Assembly (NCBI GenBank): GCA_024663395.1
Contig: JANFAH010000001.1
Span: forward strand, 3,472,001-3,536,000
From: Pisolithus tinctorius
Lineage: Eukaryota > Basidiomycota > Agaricomycetes > Boletales > Pisolithaceae
Direction: 5' to 3'
DNA: 64,000 nt
Shown here: positions 11,641 through 21,972 of the stretch, piece after piece
Numbering within the stretch: the stretch's first letter is position 1
Layout: each line of letters starts with the position of its first letter
Notes under the pieces: generated by a model
Told to the model about the DNA's origin: nothing
What the model saw: the letters and a program-made list of their open reading frames with translations, nothing else
Databases searched by the model: none
Made by a program: the position numbers and the translations under genes

Positions 11641-13269
11641 ACAATATTCTATGTTGTGCAGTGTAGAAATCATTCCATACATATTCTGCATGCTCTCCTA
11701 CCCTGCCTTCATGCCCTCAAACACTTGTTAGTAAACATTATGGGGAGCAGGTATCTGCTACCTAGTATGGGGGCATGGGCCCCAGCTTAGAGATAGGCAA
11801 TCTGAGGGGGTGAGTTTGACCCAAGGGGAGTCAATCTGGTGGTAGGAAGGTGGTAGGGAGTGGACTCAACTGAGTCAAGTGAGTCAATTGACCTGTAATC
11901 AAAAGAGTAATGGTTTAAGGAGTAGACAGGCCTTGAGCTGGCCTAGAAATTGTCACAACTATGCCTGCTACTCAGTGCTAGGCAGGGGATAGGGAAGGGG
12001 TCATGTTGACATTGTTGTTTTTCACAGAAATATCTATATGAAGATAAACTCAGTCACATGCAGATAGCAACAACATCTGATATTCACCTATACAAAGATA
12101 AACTAGACACAGGGTAAGTATAGTAAAGTAAATGGGAAAGTATCATACTCACTTCAGTTGCATGCAGATAGCAACAATGTCTGAGGTGATGGAATTTACA
12201 GTGTGAAGTTAAATACTGTAGTAGTAACAAAAGATATGAGACACTGGGTGTTGAACCTGTCTACATATAACAAGGATTGTCTCATTTGTGAGACATGCTA
12301 TGGCCTTTGTAAACAACAAGAAAAGACATGCAAATAAGTGCAAGACACTATAAGTACAATTAGCATGAGGGCATGAGAAGTTAATTGCACAGTCAATGAT
12401 AATGTGAAGTATGAAAAGCTCAAGATGGAAAGTGGTTCCCATGACTCAGAGCAGATGTGTTTGGACTACACATGACTTGCAAATCTAACAATTTTTGCTC
12501 TCTCCCTCTTTCTCTAACTTGGGGGCTTCAAAATCATTATTTTTCCTGTTGACAATGACAGGTATATGAGTAGCTACATGTGAAGTATGTAGCTACAAAG
12601 TGATGTCAAAACTCAAAGGAGCAACAAGAAATGATGGGAATTAGTTGAAATTGATGTAATGATGGCCATGAGGCCAGTCTAGCATCAGCAATCAAAGGAA
12701 AGACTAATGTAAAGGGAGTGAAAGTGATCTGAATGGAAGCAAACAAGTAGAGAAGAAAATCAGCAGCAAAGTGCTTACACAAATGGCAGAGCAGACCTGA
12801 AGAGTGCAGGTGAGTGAACACAGGGTGACCAGGGTCCTGTCACAAGTGTCAGTCCTTCATCACAATGGCTAAGGGGAACATTGAGAGGTGATATGATGAC
12901 AGAGGAAGTGAGTTGGCAACATAGGACAGACTATCAGGTGACCTAGAGTGTAGAGGGTGTCAAAGTCACTCTAGAGGGATCACATTTGTGTCAACTTTGT
13001 CACAATGCCTGCAGACTTCCCTAGTGAGACTATACCCATATTCCTAGTGTAGGGAGATCACTCTCCCCACAACAGTTAATAATCATCTTGTTCATTTTGA
13101 CTATTTTTTCCACCTTCATTTCAAGTCAGGATGACTAGTCCCTGCTTCAGTTTTGGATTGAGATATATGCTTGTTGCATTTTTCATACTACATTTGTGCC
13201 AGTGAATGAGTGGCATTTGGTGATGCAATGATTTGCAAGCTACATGATTTTCAAAAAAAGTCCACTTTG

Positions 13270-13450
13270 CAACAAGTTGGGATAGTCACAACAAATAGTA
13301 TGGATAATCCAAAGATAGTCAATGCATAGTCCAAAAAATAGTATGGATAGCCCAAAAAATTAGTACAGACAGTCAGAAAAATAGTATGAATAGTCAAAAT
13401 AGAAATTGAATCTACTAGAAATAGTCCTGGTGACTATCTAGACATTTTTG
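13270..13450. repeat. Degenerate short repeats (AATAGTATGGATAGTCCAAA-like)
   Basis: Units resembling AATAGTATGGATAGTCC recur four to five times with drift between 13,290 and 13,410, then related GACTATC/GATAGTC pieces to about 13,450. They lie inside the CpG-poor block. This may be a decayed minisatellite or the subterminal repeats of a dead transposon. Confidence 0.4.
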
Positions 13451-14004
13451 ACTATCCATACATGTAAAAGTACAGATAGGCATGAATAGACATTGGTTAA
13501 TTTCCTGTTGTGGATGACCCACCTTCAGGATTACAGGTGACTGAAGGGTCTGCATTGGATGGAATCCCTCCTGCAAACCCTTACCAAACCTTTACTGGAT
13601 ATTGACCCCCCCCCTTGACATCAACCAGAAGATAGGGCTATTGGTGACAGCAGGCACCTTGTTTATGGATGTGACATAGACCCCCATAATTTACATGCAA
13701 GATTTCAATGTCTAAAGATCATATACTGCTCATTGCTCCACTGTCAACTCCTCTGTCTCCTCAGCATCTCTCCATCCTTGTTTGCGAGTACACAGCACAG
13801 CAGTACATTCACATTGAGCTTGGATGGGCTAAGCCTACATTCCTACATAATTACATGCCCACAATTCATTGCCACCCACAATTTGAATCAGACTTTGTTT
13901 TCAAGAGGATTGCAGTTGCTGAAAAATGCATGACAAATTTCGGGGTGCAGTGACCTTGTAAACAAGGTGATGCAACCCTCCACAGAATTGACCATGTACT
14001 TAGA

Positions 14005-14163
14005 AGGTGGAGTTAGCAGTTTTTGGGGTCCTTAGAATTTGTTGGCTGATTGGAGGCATTGGTTGGCAGACAAGTTTGACGGATCAAACTTGAATTGGGG
14101 AGCACTCTGACGTCTTTCTCAAATTTGGCTAACCTGCGATCTTGCTTAGAACGGTGGTCCCAA
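14005..14163 (+). repeat. 160 bp dispersed repeat, copy 1
   Basis: About 160 bp are shared in direct orientation with 16,986-17,146, at roughly 85-90 % identity by eye. Several differences are CG in copy 2 against TG or CA here. No coding capacity was seen. Confidence 0.8.
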
Positions 14164-14704
14164 GATGAATGGGTTGACACAGATCCGCTCGCAATTGAAG
14201 CTAGCAAGAGCCAACAAGTCAAGCTGAGAAGTTTCTCCACAGACATACATAGGATCGAGGCAATGGTTGCATATCGGTACGAGGGATAGTGTTGGAGTAG
14301 TCGTATCGTCTGCATTGTTTGGCAGGAGGTCTTGCAGTACAGTAAATGGATGGACTGCCTTCGCAATGTTACAACGTATCCTAACTTTTTTAACGATGCC
14401 CATTCTACTGGAATCCAGGTCTGTATTGCGTGCATTTGGGTGACTCCGTCAACTTGCCCGATGCGAAAGAAAACGTGTTAAACTATGCTACACTTACATC
14501 CGACAACGGCATGTTGACCAATACTCGTGGAAGCATGCACGAGAAAGGATGTAAGTGATTGTATCAAGCGGGCTGTAGTATTGGGAGTAATCAGGTATCA
14601 ACCATTTCCATTGCAGCGTCACTGGCTTGCGGTGTGCATAATATCTTGACAGCGCCAGCGCTAGCACGCGAAGAATGGTGTGAGAGGACAGCCTAGCGAG
14701 GAAT

Positions 14705-16341
14705 TCATGAACACAGGCCTGCCACGAACTCCGTGACAGCACGCCAATAATCCATCTGCATAAAAGTATCGTCTATAGCGCTCCAGAATCAGTTCCAGAA
14801 ACTGATTCATGAAAACGACAAATAACGCACTGTGATACCCGTGTGGAAACTTCACGAACCTCGACATTCCATTCCCCACTTCAGGGTTCGGCTCACCATT
14901 TGGCTCACCTGAAGCTACTGGAGCCCCTCCATTCCCATCCCTAGTGTCCACTTTTGTCCCCTGCCTCCTTGACGCAATCTCCCATAACTCCTTCATATGC
15001 TGTGGGGGAACAACTTCGTCTCTCTCGCCGCTTAGCATCAAAATCGGCGTTTCACGGGGAATGAGTGGAAGCTTGGATGCTGAGTCCCATTTCTGGTGGC
15101 ACAGGAACGTAAAAGGAGAGAGGATTGGAGTGGCGTGGGGGATAACTCGGGGAAGAGAGGTAAAGGTGTTTTCGAGGATAAGTGCACGGATCTAATGTGG
15201 TCAAGTGGTACTTAGAAGGAGAGGCCGTAAGGAATGAGGTATGCTCGCCTTAGATGGGTTCCGACTTGCAAGGTGGATAGCGACGGCGCCTCCAAGTGAT
15301 TGTCCGTACAGGATCTAAGCCATAGGAAAATACGCATTCAGTGTAATCGGTACAATCAGATGGTCACAACCACCTGTAGGACAAATTACGCACTATGGGG
15401 GTCCCCCGCAAGTTCGCATGAGCGAGGATATAGTCCAGCACGGTTTGTGCGTCTATGCAGAGGCCTAGATACTTGCCATTCATCAGCATAAACAAACGTA
15501 GTGACAGAAAACCCACCTGACTCTGATGGTTTTCCTTCGGAGCGGCCGTAACTGTACAAAAAAAATAATTGTTGAGCGCACAGCGAGAAAAGGGATACAC
15601 AATATGTACCCTCTGTAAGAAAGCATAAAGACATTGCAACGCATTGCAGTATAGAACACGTGTGCAAGCGGTATTCTATGTCCGAGGTTGCCCCCATTAC
15701 CGTGAAACATGAGGACCGTTGGACGTGTTGCTGTGAACTACGATGAAGCGGGTAGGGAGGGAACGATAAAAGTGAGATGCGGTGAACACCAAAAGCTGAA
15801 CATATACCTCGTCGTTCGACATCTCATCGTTAACCGGGATCTGCAGTGCATATGGATGACCAACCTCCTTTCGTTGTGTCAAGAGATAGCACCGCAGTAA
15901 TACGCCGTCCTCTGTCTTCAGCTCAACGCCTTCGTAATGAAGACCATACATATCAGGACTGGGAACCTCTTTGAGTTCAGTTGAGGAAGTTAATGCAGGG
16001 GCGGTGGCGGATGAAGAGTTTACGCGGGAAGGAATAGGGGTAAGTGAACGGAAGCGCGCGTTGAACAGAGAACGCTCACCAGTACGTGATTCCGGAGGAA
16101 ATGCAGAGGGATATATGAGATAGTTCTGGCCATAGTACAATAGTCCACAACCTGGATGGACGAACATTTGTCGAACGTCTGTCTGGTGAAGGCAAACAGT
16201 CTATCGTACCTATCGTCCCAACTCCTGCACAGACAGTTGCCAGGCCCTAGTGCAGCCGTTTAAGAGCACAACTATTCAACGCACTAGATGCAAGCTTACC
16301 CTTGTGAACCCCCCTAAGAATGGCACTATTGACTGACACAT
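14705..16341 (-). CDS. BEM46/ABHD13-type alpha/beta hydrolase
   Basis: A serine hydrolase of the BEM46 family, membrane-anchored in known members; the physiological substrate is unknown. I chose ATG at 16341 because splicing two short exons (MCQSIVPFLGGFTR, then GLATVCAGVGTIG) gives the usual hydrophobic N-terminal anchor directly before LLYYGQNYLIYPSAFPP, a family hallmark. Next come the oxyanion strand FHGNGGN (~15,700), SYRGYGRSEG across an intron, the nucleophile elbow GQSLGG (~15,300), catalytic Asp in SGERDEVVPP (~15,025) and catalytic His in FPHGYHND, split by an intron at ~14,835. The protein ends at 14705. About seven introns are inferred. All triad residues are present, so the gene looks functional. 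Confidence 0.88.
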
Positions 16342-16985
16342 TGTCTTGCGGCAGGTCTTCGCTCACAATCCTGGCAGACTGCAGACAAGCTGTACCCGTT
16401 AGTTTGGTCCGCTTTACCACGATTTGGCCATGTTTTGCCATCAACGAGGCTGGCAAAGACAATATTTGGAATGTGCCCAAGTCAGAGCGAAGCAGCGACA
16501 CACGCACACGACAATGCAGCAAGCTTTGCGCCGTTCGCCACAAGGTGTGACACCCTGGGAGGGAAGTGAATTGACGGCGATTACATGTGCGTGTCTCACG
16601 GCAAGGTATGATGTGGGAAGGAGACTTATAAGATTGCAACGAACGTCTCATCAGTCAGAATGGCGTGAAAATTTACTGTCGATCAGCGAGCCGACATCAT
16701 GACGGGCTGCCACCAGAAGACATAAACCATTAGGGCCGCTCAAAGTTGGCCCCGACGCCGACGCCTACAACTAATTTATGGTAGTCGCGCTGCAGGCGTA
16801 GGTATCGTCGGCGGCGTCGGCGCCAGCTTTGAGGGACCCTATTTTTATACATTACATACTGCATCCCGCCAATAACCGGGTGAGACGGGAACGAGTGGGA
16901 CTTTTCCTATTAGAAGTTCACACGGTAAGTAAATCACTCAATGTATTATCTCAAAAAATGCCACGCGTTGTGATTCGACATATTA
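16342..16985. other. Upstream region of the hydrolase gene, containing a MITE
   Basis: No convincing gene. It holds the putative promoter of the minus-strand BEM46 gene and the 111 bp inverted-repeat element at 16,731-16,841. Confidence 0.5.
16731..16841. mobile_element. Mariner-like MITE with ~40 bp terminal inverted repeats
   Basis: The left arm TAGGG(C/T)C...CTCAAAG(T/C)TGGC...CCGACGCCG is repeated as its reverse complement at the right end (...CGGCGTCGGCGCCAGCTTTGAGGGACCCTA), with a few mismatches and a 3-5 bp indel. The ends are TA dinucleotides (16731-16732 and 16840-16841), as expected for Tc1/mariner target duplication. The loop is only ~30 bp. It has no coding capacity, so it would move only in trans. 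Confidence 0.75.
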
Positions 16986-17146
16986 GAGGGTGGAGTTAGC
17001 GGTTTTGGGGGTCCTTGGAATTTGTTGGCTGATCGGAGGCATTGGTCGGCAGACAGGTTTGACGGATCGAACTTGAATTGGGTAGCACTCTGACGTCTTT
17101 CTCAAATTTGGCTAACCTCCGATCCTGCTCAGATCGGCAGTCCCAA
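16986..17146 (+). repeat. 160 bp dispersed repeat, copy 2
   Basis: Partner of 14,005-14,163. Near its ends it has GATCGGAGG (~17,031) and CCTCCGATC (~17,117), a 9 bp inverted repeat largely lost in copy 1, so it may be a hairpin-type non-autonomous element. Together the two copies bracket the BEM46 gene. Confidence 0.8.
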
Positions 17147-17527
17147 CAAAAATTCATCTGTGGTACGTGCAACCAGACCAGTTCTGCATCAAACGCGCAA
17201 CGGGACAGCTGCTCCTAATGGGATCGAAGAAATCGCTACATACTAGCCGTGTCACTCGCGGAGGTTCGGTAAGCTATTGCGATGCGGTGTTTTTCGTTTG
17301 GCTTCCTGCTCCAGTGACATATCAAAGTTGTTTCCGGAATGAGAAACATCGTTGACATACCAAAAAATTGGCGCGCTAACCGGACCAAGCACCATCAATA
17401 CAGAACCCGATCCTATAAAGTGTCTCCTCTTCTCCCATTCCCCCACCGACTGTTTTGTCGTCTCTTTTCTCCCTTCCCTGCTATCCACCAGTCGTCTTTC
17501 AAGACAACCCCCCACACTCTTTTAACA

Positions 17528-18387
17528 ATGCGCTCCTTTGCTGCTCTTGCTCTCCTCTTCACCTCCGTCTTTGCGGCTCCCCTAAGCTCTTCCTCCCTTG
17601 GAAGCCCAGCTAACTCAGTTAACGGTCTTGGCAAGAGTGTTCCAAGCCCCGCTAATGCTGCGCTCGCTGGCCAGGCTCCCCGCAGTGAGCCCGCCGTCCC
17701 CGGCTTGTCAGTTCCTTCCGTCCCAGGCGTTTCCGCCGTTAAGGGACCCTCGACTTCTGAGTTGACTACTCGCTCCACCTGCCTCCCATCCATTGCCTGT
17801 ATCCTTAACACTGTGACCGAGGAGATTGAACCTCTTGTCGAGGAATTGCGTACGTGCTCTTTCTGGGTTACGCATGCTAATTATTCTGATCGTTCCTTGC
17901 GCTCTAGTCGACCTGGTCCCCGCCAACGCGACCGTTGCTATTGTGACTCCCATTTTGACGTCGATCACGAGCTCTCTCCTTGCCGCTGTCCCTAAACTCG
18001 AGGCATTAGTTGGTACAGAGATTTCCAAACTCCTTATCGACGTTGAAGGTGTCGTCATTACTGTCGACCAACTTGCTCAGATCATCTTCAAGGATCTGGA
18101 GGTATGTAGGGGTGGCTGTCTTTCCTGGTCCATGCTAATTTCTGCCTCGTTTGCAGTTGGTCCTCAAAGCTCTTATCAAGGTACTTCAAATCATCGACTC
18201 GCAGCCTGGCCAGATCTTCGACTTGCTCGTTGGGGTCCTCAACGCTGTGCTGGCCATCCTCCAGGTTGTCGTCAAGCTTGTTGGAAGCATTGTGGCCTCC
18301 CTGGGCCCTCTCTTGGCTCCATTCATTCCCTTGATCGACTGCCTTGGTGTGACTGCCCTTCTCCAACTCCTCGGCCTTTCCGCCTAA
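17528..18387 (+). CDS. Small secreted hydrophobic protein, unknown function
   Basis: Three exons (17528-17849, 17908-18101, 18157-18387) give 248 aa. The start MRSFAALALLFTSVFA is a clear secretion signal, probably cleaved before APL. A Ser/Pro/Ala-rich linker follows (residues ~20-80), then two Cys (STCLPSIAC) and a long amphipathic/hydrophobic part rich in Leu, Val and Ile with helical repeats (VLKALIKVLQIID, VLNAVLAILQVVVKLVGSIV), one more Cys and the end LLGLSA. It is too Cys-poor to be a hydrophobin, which has eight Cys. Such proteins are common small secreted proteins of basidiomycetes. A role at surfaces or membranes is only a guess. The context (AA9 LPMO next door) says little. Confidence 0.8.
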
Positions 18388-19622
18388 ATATGTGCGTTCT
18401 GGAGTTCTTGTCCTTGTATGGTGGACAAAGCTGACGAAGACTTATCTATAAAATAGACCCTTATCCTCCATGTGCGTCGCGTCCCTATACGGGGTAGTTG
18501 TTTCACGCGCGGAAGTACACCATACGAATCAATAGAAGCGTCATGTTATTTCGTGGTGTTGTTATTATCTTAGTATTCGCACGTTTAGTCGATCAATAGA
18601 GGTGACCATTTGGCTCCTCACTTAAAATTTGGGCATGTTATCAATAATGATGACGCTTATCTCTGATTGTAAGCCATTGACATTTTGATCCAGTGAAACT
18701 TGTTTCATCACGTCCGCAATATTTCTGGTACCAATCCCAGGATTGACGGTCAATCATCATTTCATCGGTTGACATCAGGGTTGATGTATGATGGATTGAT
18801 GGCTGGTCAACCAAGATGATGATGACCGCACTGAGCGATCGCTCGCAGCCATTTCACTTCGGTTGTTGTTGGACGTGGTTTTTTTTATCACTGACTGGAG
18901 TTGCAAGTGAGCAATCAATCCGCTATGCGAGACCTTACAAGGGACACATGCGACATGTGAACGCGGAATAGACATGTGCATGTACCCTGGTTACCGCTAA
19001 TCGTTCGACTCCATGATGCATGCATGTGCTTCAAGGGATGTTGAATGACAGCGCTCCTCCCGAGATTCCTCATAAGTGTAGTTATGCGAACCCTGATCAC
19101 ATGTCAGATCTGATCAGCGGCCCCGCGCTGACAATAATGAAGTTTAATTGGGGTTGATGTTGAGACTTGAGATTGACAGACGCACTTGGGGTCGTTCTGG
19201 GTCGTTTTGCAACCAACATTCAAACAACATCTGACAGTGGGAATCCCTATCATACGGCATGATGGCCTCGAATTCGAAGACATGCAAAAGATAACCATGC
19301 ACAGACTCACGGAGCCCTACACGGTCGTTTGGCAAGATACGGATTTCGGTGTACAGTTGGACGTCGGACATAGCGCAACGGTAAGTGCATAAAATAAGCG
19401 CATAATATTACTTAGGGGTGTACGGGGGCTCAGCGATAGTTTTGCAGCCTCCGATTGGTTGAGGGCGATATGCCCGAGATGTCGTTTCTCCGCGGACGAC
19501 GGTCTCTCGCAGTGTCTCGAATGCAATTGGTACTTACGTACTGTCACCATAATACTTAGTAAATACAGTTTATCCTACAGTGTAATTCCACACATCACAC
19601 AAACCGGTAAAAAAAATCAGCC
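18388..19622. other. Intergenic region between convergent genes
   Basis: No gene supported. It includes an imperfect inverted repeat: 18,747-18,773 (CGGTCAATCATCATTTCATC...) against 18,805-18,828 (GGTCAACC...GATGATGATGACCG), with a ~30 bp loop. The rest is unremarkable. Confidence 0.5.
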
Positions 19623-20796
19623 TCAGTCATGCATTCCCTTGATCAGTACTGCCATTATCCTCGATAGCGTCCCTGGGTGACGTTTCTTCATGGCCAAAAT
19701 CTGCTGAGCTTGCAGTTTGCACGTCGCTTGACCCGTGGCTGTCGGAGTTGAGGTGCTCGCACCACTGGATACCGGCGTTGCTGTTGTGAACGCAGGCAGA
19801 TTCGACGATGAAGAACCCGAGGATGGCGACGACGAAGTGACAAGCGTTGCAACAGGAGGACCCGGGAACGTGTACTGAACAGGGGTATCGAAAACCGTTG
19901 GGTCATATATACCAGGATCAGTATCAGAGTAGCCCCCGGGAAAAGTGACTTCTTCGCTCGATGTAGGAGTGCCAGTTTGGTTTCCAAGGATGTTAACCTG
20001 AGTACATACAGGTGAGTCATGCATATGAGCAGAACGACTACGTACTTACTTGTGTACAGGAAGGATAAAATTCAGCCCCTCCTAACTCCGTCGCGAGATG
20101 GAGTGCGATGATTTCGTGACGAATAAGATATTGTCCAGGTGCCAGGTTAGATGGAAGGGTTACATTGGCAGGTTCGCCATTCACTATGTATGTTCCATGT
20201 TAGCATAACCATGTGAGACTGAGAGAAGGGAAATGCGACGGAAGCTCATGTGGAAACCATCAAACCATAGGGGAGGACGAGATGAGGAATGGAGAATGGA
20301 CGCACTGATATTTTGCTGGTACCATGTCATATTGCCTGGCTCCAAGCCCGTCTCTTCGATCTTGAACCACTCTGCATTTGTCGAGTTATATTTATCACAC
20401 GTCGTGCCTACACACGATGTCATGTAAGTCATGATCGGGCCTATATCGTGCGGCCACTATGTGCGGATGAACAACCGTCAACCAGTTAACGAACACGAAA
20501 CACACGTTGGTTCCATCGCCGTCCTTCCACCAAAACTGGAACTGACTACCTGGATTTACATCGGCAACAAGAGCAGCGAGCTGAGCTGCTTGTCCACAGT
20601 TCATGTAGGGGTTAGTTGCGCCTTTGACAGGGGAGATGTCGTCGATCTGGCGGATAATCGAAGAGGTGGGTTGAGCATTGGGTACGTTGCCCATGTATAT
20701 CTTCCCGTCAATCGAAACTTGGGCGACGTATCCGTGGGCTTTCGCGGGGGAGGCAATACGGAGGATGAGCAGAGAGATGTACAGAAAGGATTGCAT
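19623..20796 (-). CDS. AA9 family lytic polysaccharide monooxygenase
   Basis: Copper enzyme that oxidatively cleaves cellulose or hemicellulose outside the cell. Four exons (20506-20796, 20306-20456, 20050-20183, 19623-19997) give 316 aa. The signal peptide is residues 1-20, ending SPAKA, so mature residue 1 is His (HGYV), the first histidine-brace ligand. The second ligand is His in WPHDIGPIMTYM, encoded just after intron 1. The axial Tyr lies in GGAEFYPSC, and the conserved RHEIIALH stretch precedes it. After the catalytic domain comes a Ser/Thr/Pro-rich tail of about 100 residues (TSSSPSSGSSSSN...) without a CBM1. The exact substrate cannot be read from sequence. Intron 1 is only 49 nt. 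Confidence 0.93.
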
Positions 20797-21972
20797 AACG
20801 TTTTCCAGGATCTGGGGTGTCCCCTACAAGACTGACTCAAGCTGGATGGACGAAGGGAATGAATAGAACTGATATAGGCCTATAAGAAGCTCATGTATCA
20901 AGGGAAGCGCGCACAGCGCGGCCAGATTAGTTGAACAAAGGGGAAGGCTGCGATACGATACGGATCACTGGCACGAGGGAGGGTCGTGGAGGGAGTCGTT
21001 GAGTGTGAGGCAAAGGCGTGAAGGAGGTTCATAGGTTCATATCAGAGGGCCGGCTTGCCTTCTTCCTCCATTCTCCCTGATCCCCCATTTCATTGTCGCC
21101 TGGCCACGAGGCAGCTATGGTGACGGCGATCGAGTCGTACCACACTCATGTACCCAGCTTGGAATGACAATGGAACACGTTGCAGGCCCTGTTGTAATTC
21201 AGCGAGGCAAGTTTGTTCTTCCCCCTGTGCCTGGATAGTCATAGCTGAAACGGCTCGACATAAGTACATAGGATAAGATGGCCTTTTGATTCAACAGTTA
21301 TATAGCAGCGCCCGGCCACTGTCAGTTCCATGGAGAAAAACTAACAAGGACACATCCTACCTACACATTCATTCCCGTTTGTCTCCGATATCACGGATAT
21401 CGCCGTACAACCGTGGGTCACAACGGCATGGGAACCTCATGGTATACGGATGGAGTACGACAGCTATAGTGCCTCTATAGACAAGTACGAAATCGCGGAT
21501 TGCACGACTTTGCCCGAGGCTCGCTCGGCAGGGGAACGTGTTGAACAGAGTTGAACGTTAACGTGAACCAGAGTGCCGGGTAAGTCTCGTTAAGGTTGAG
21601 TTTAGCAGTCCCTTCCTTCCCTACGAGTCAGGCGGAAAAAAGAAAGAAAAAAACTATGTACATACACGGCCACCCCGTAGACACATGCAAAATTGCGTTG
21701 ACAGTAGCACGTGTCAGATGCAATGCCAACTTGTGCCCAGACACTGCGGCGTGCAGCTTGTATCTGACAGGAATCGGCGTGATCCGTATCCAGCGCCAAA
21801 CGTCAAATGTGTCAGCCTCAAACCACGCCCAGTCCTCCTGGGCTTTCCGACCGGTCTCCGAAATTTTCCGTTCACTTGTGTTCCCCCAGAACGCGCATAT
21901 GAGAGGCATAAGTCATATAACATACTGCATAGATACATATTGCAAAGAGTCCAACATAATTAAGAGAGGTGA
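20797..21972. other. Region upstream of the AA9 gene
   Basis: Promoter side of the minus-strand AA9 gene and, to the left of 21,973, the 3' flank of the two-gene transposon unit. A short palindrome (CGATATC...GATATCG, ~21,387) and GC-rich hairpin (CCGAGGCTCGCTCGG, ~21,513) are present. I could not recognise a transposon terminus here, and no gene is supported. Confidence 0.4.

Larger units (their letters stand above)
7901..13990. repeat. CpG-depleted decayed repeat block
   Basis: About 6 kb with almost no CG dinucleotides, whereas sequence from about 14,060 onward is rich in them; TG and CA are abundant. This is the signature of long-term deamination of methylated CpG in silenced repeats. 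Only broken, short reading frames remain. The best of them (9820-11640) is listed separately; 8,160-9,800 and 11,700-13,990 contain nothing I can identify. Short AT-rich iterations occur near 8749-8811. The right boundary lies close to a 160 bp dispersed repeat. Confidence 0.6.

Noticed and set aside
17413..17811. Minus-strand open frame opposite the secreted protein gene
   Set aside because: The plus strand has a signal peptide, clean introns and a start; the antisense frame is a by-product of codon composition.
20431..20835. Plus-strand open frame over the AA9 gene
   Set aside because: The minus strand encodes an unmistakable LPMO with all ligands.
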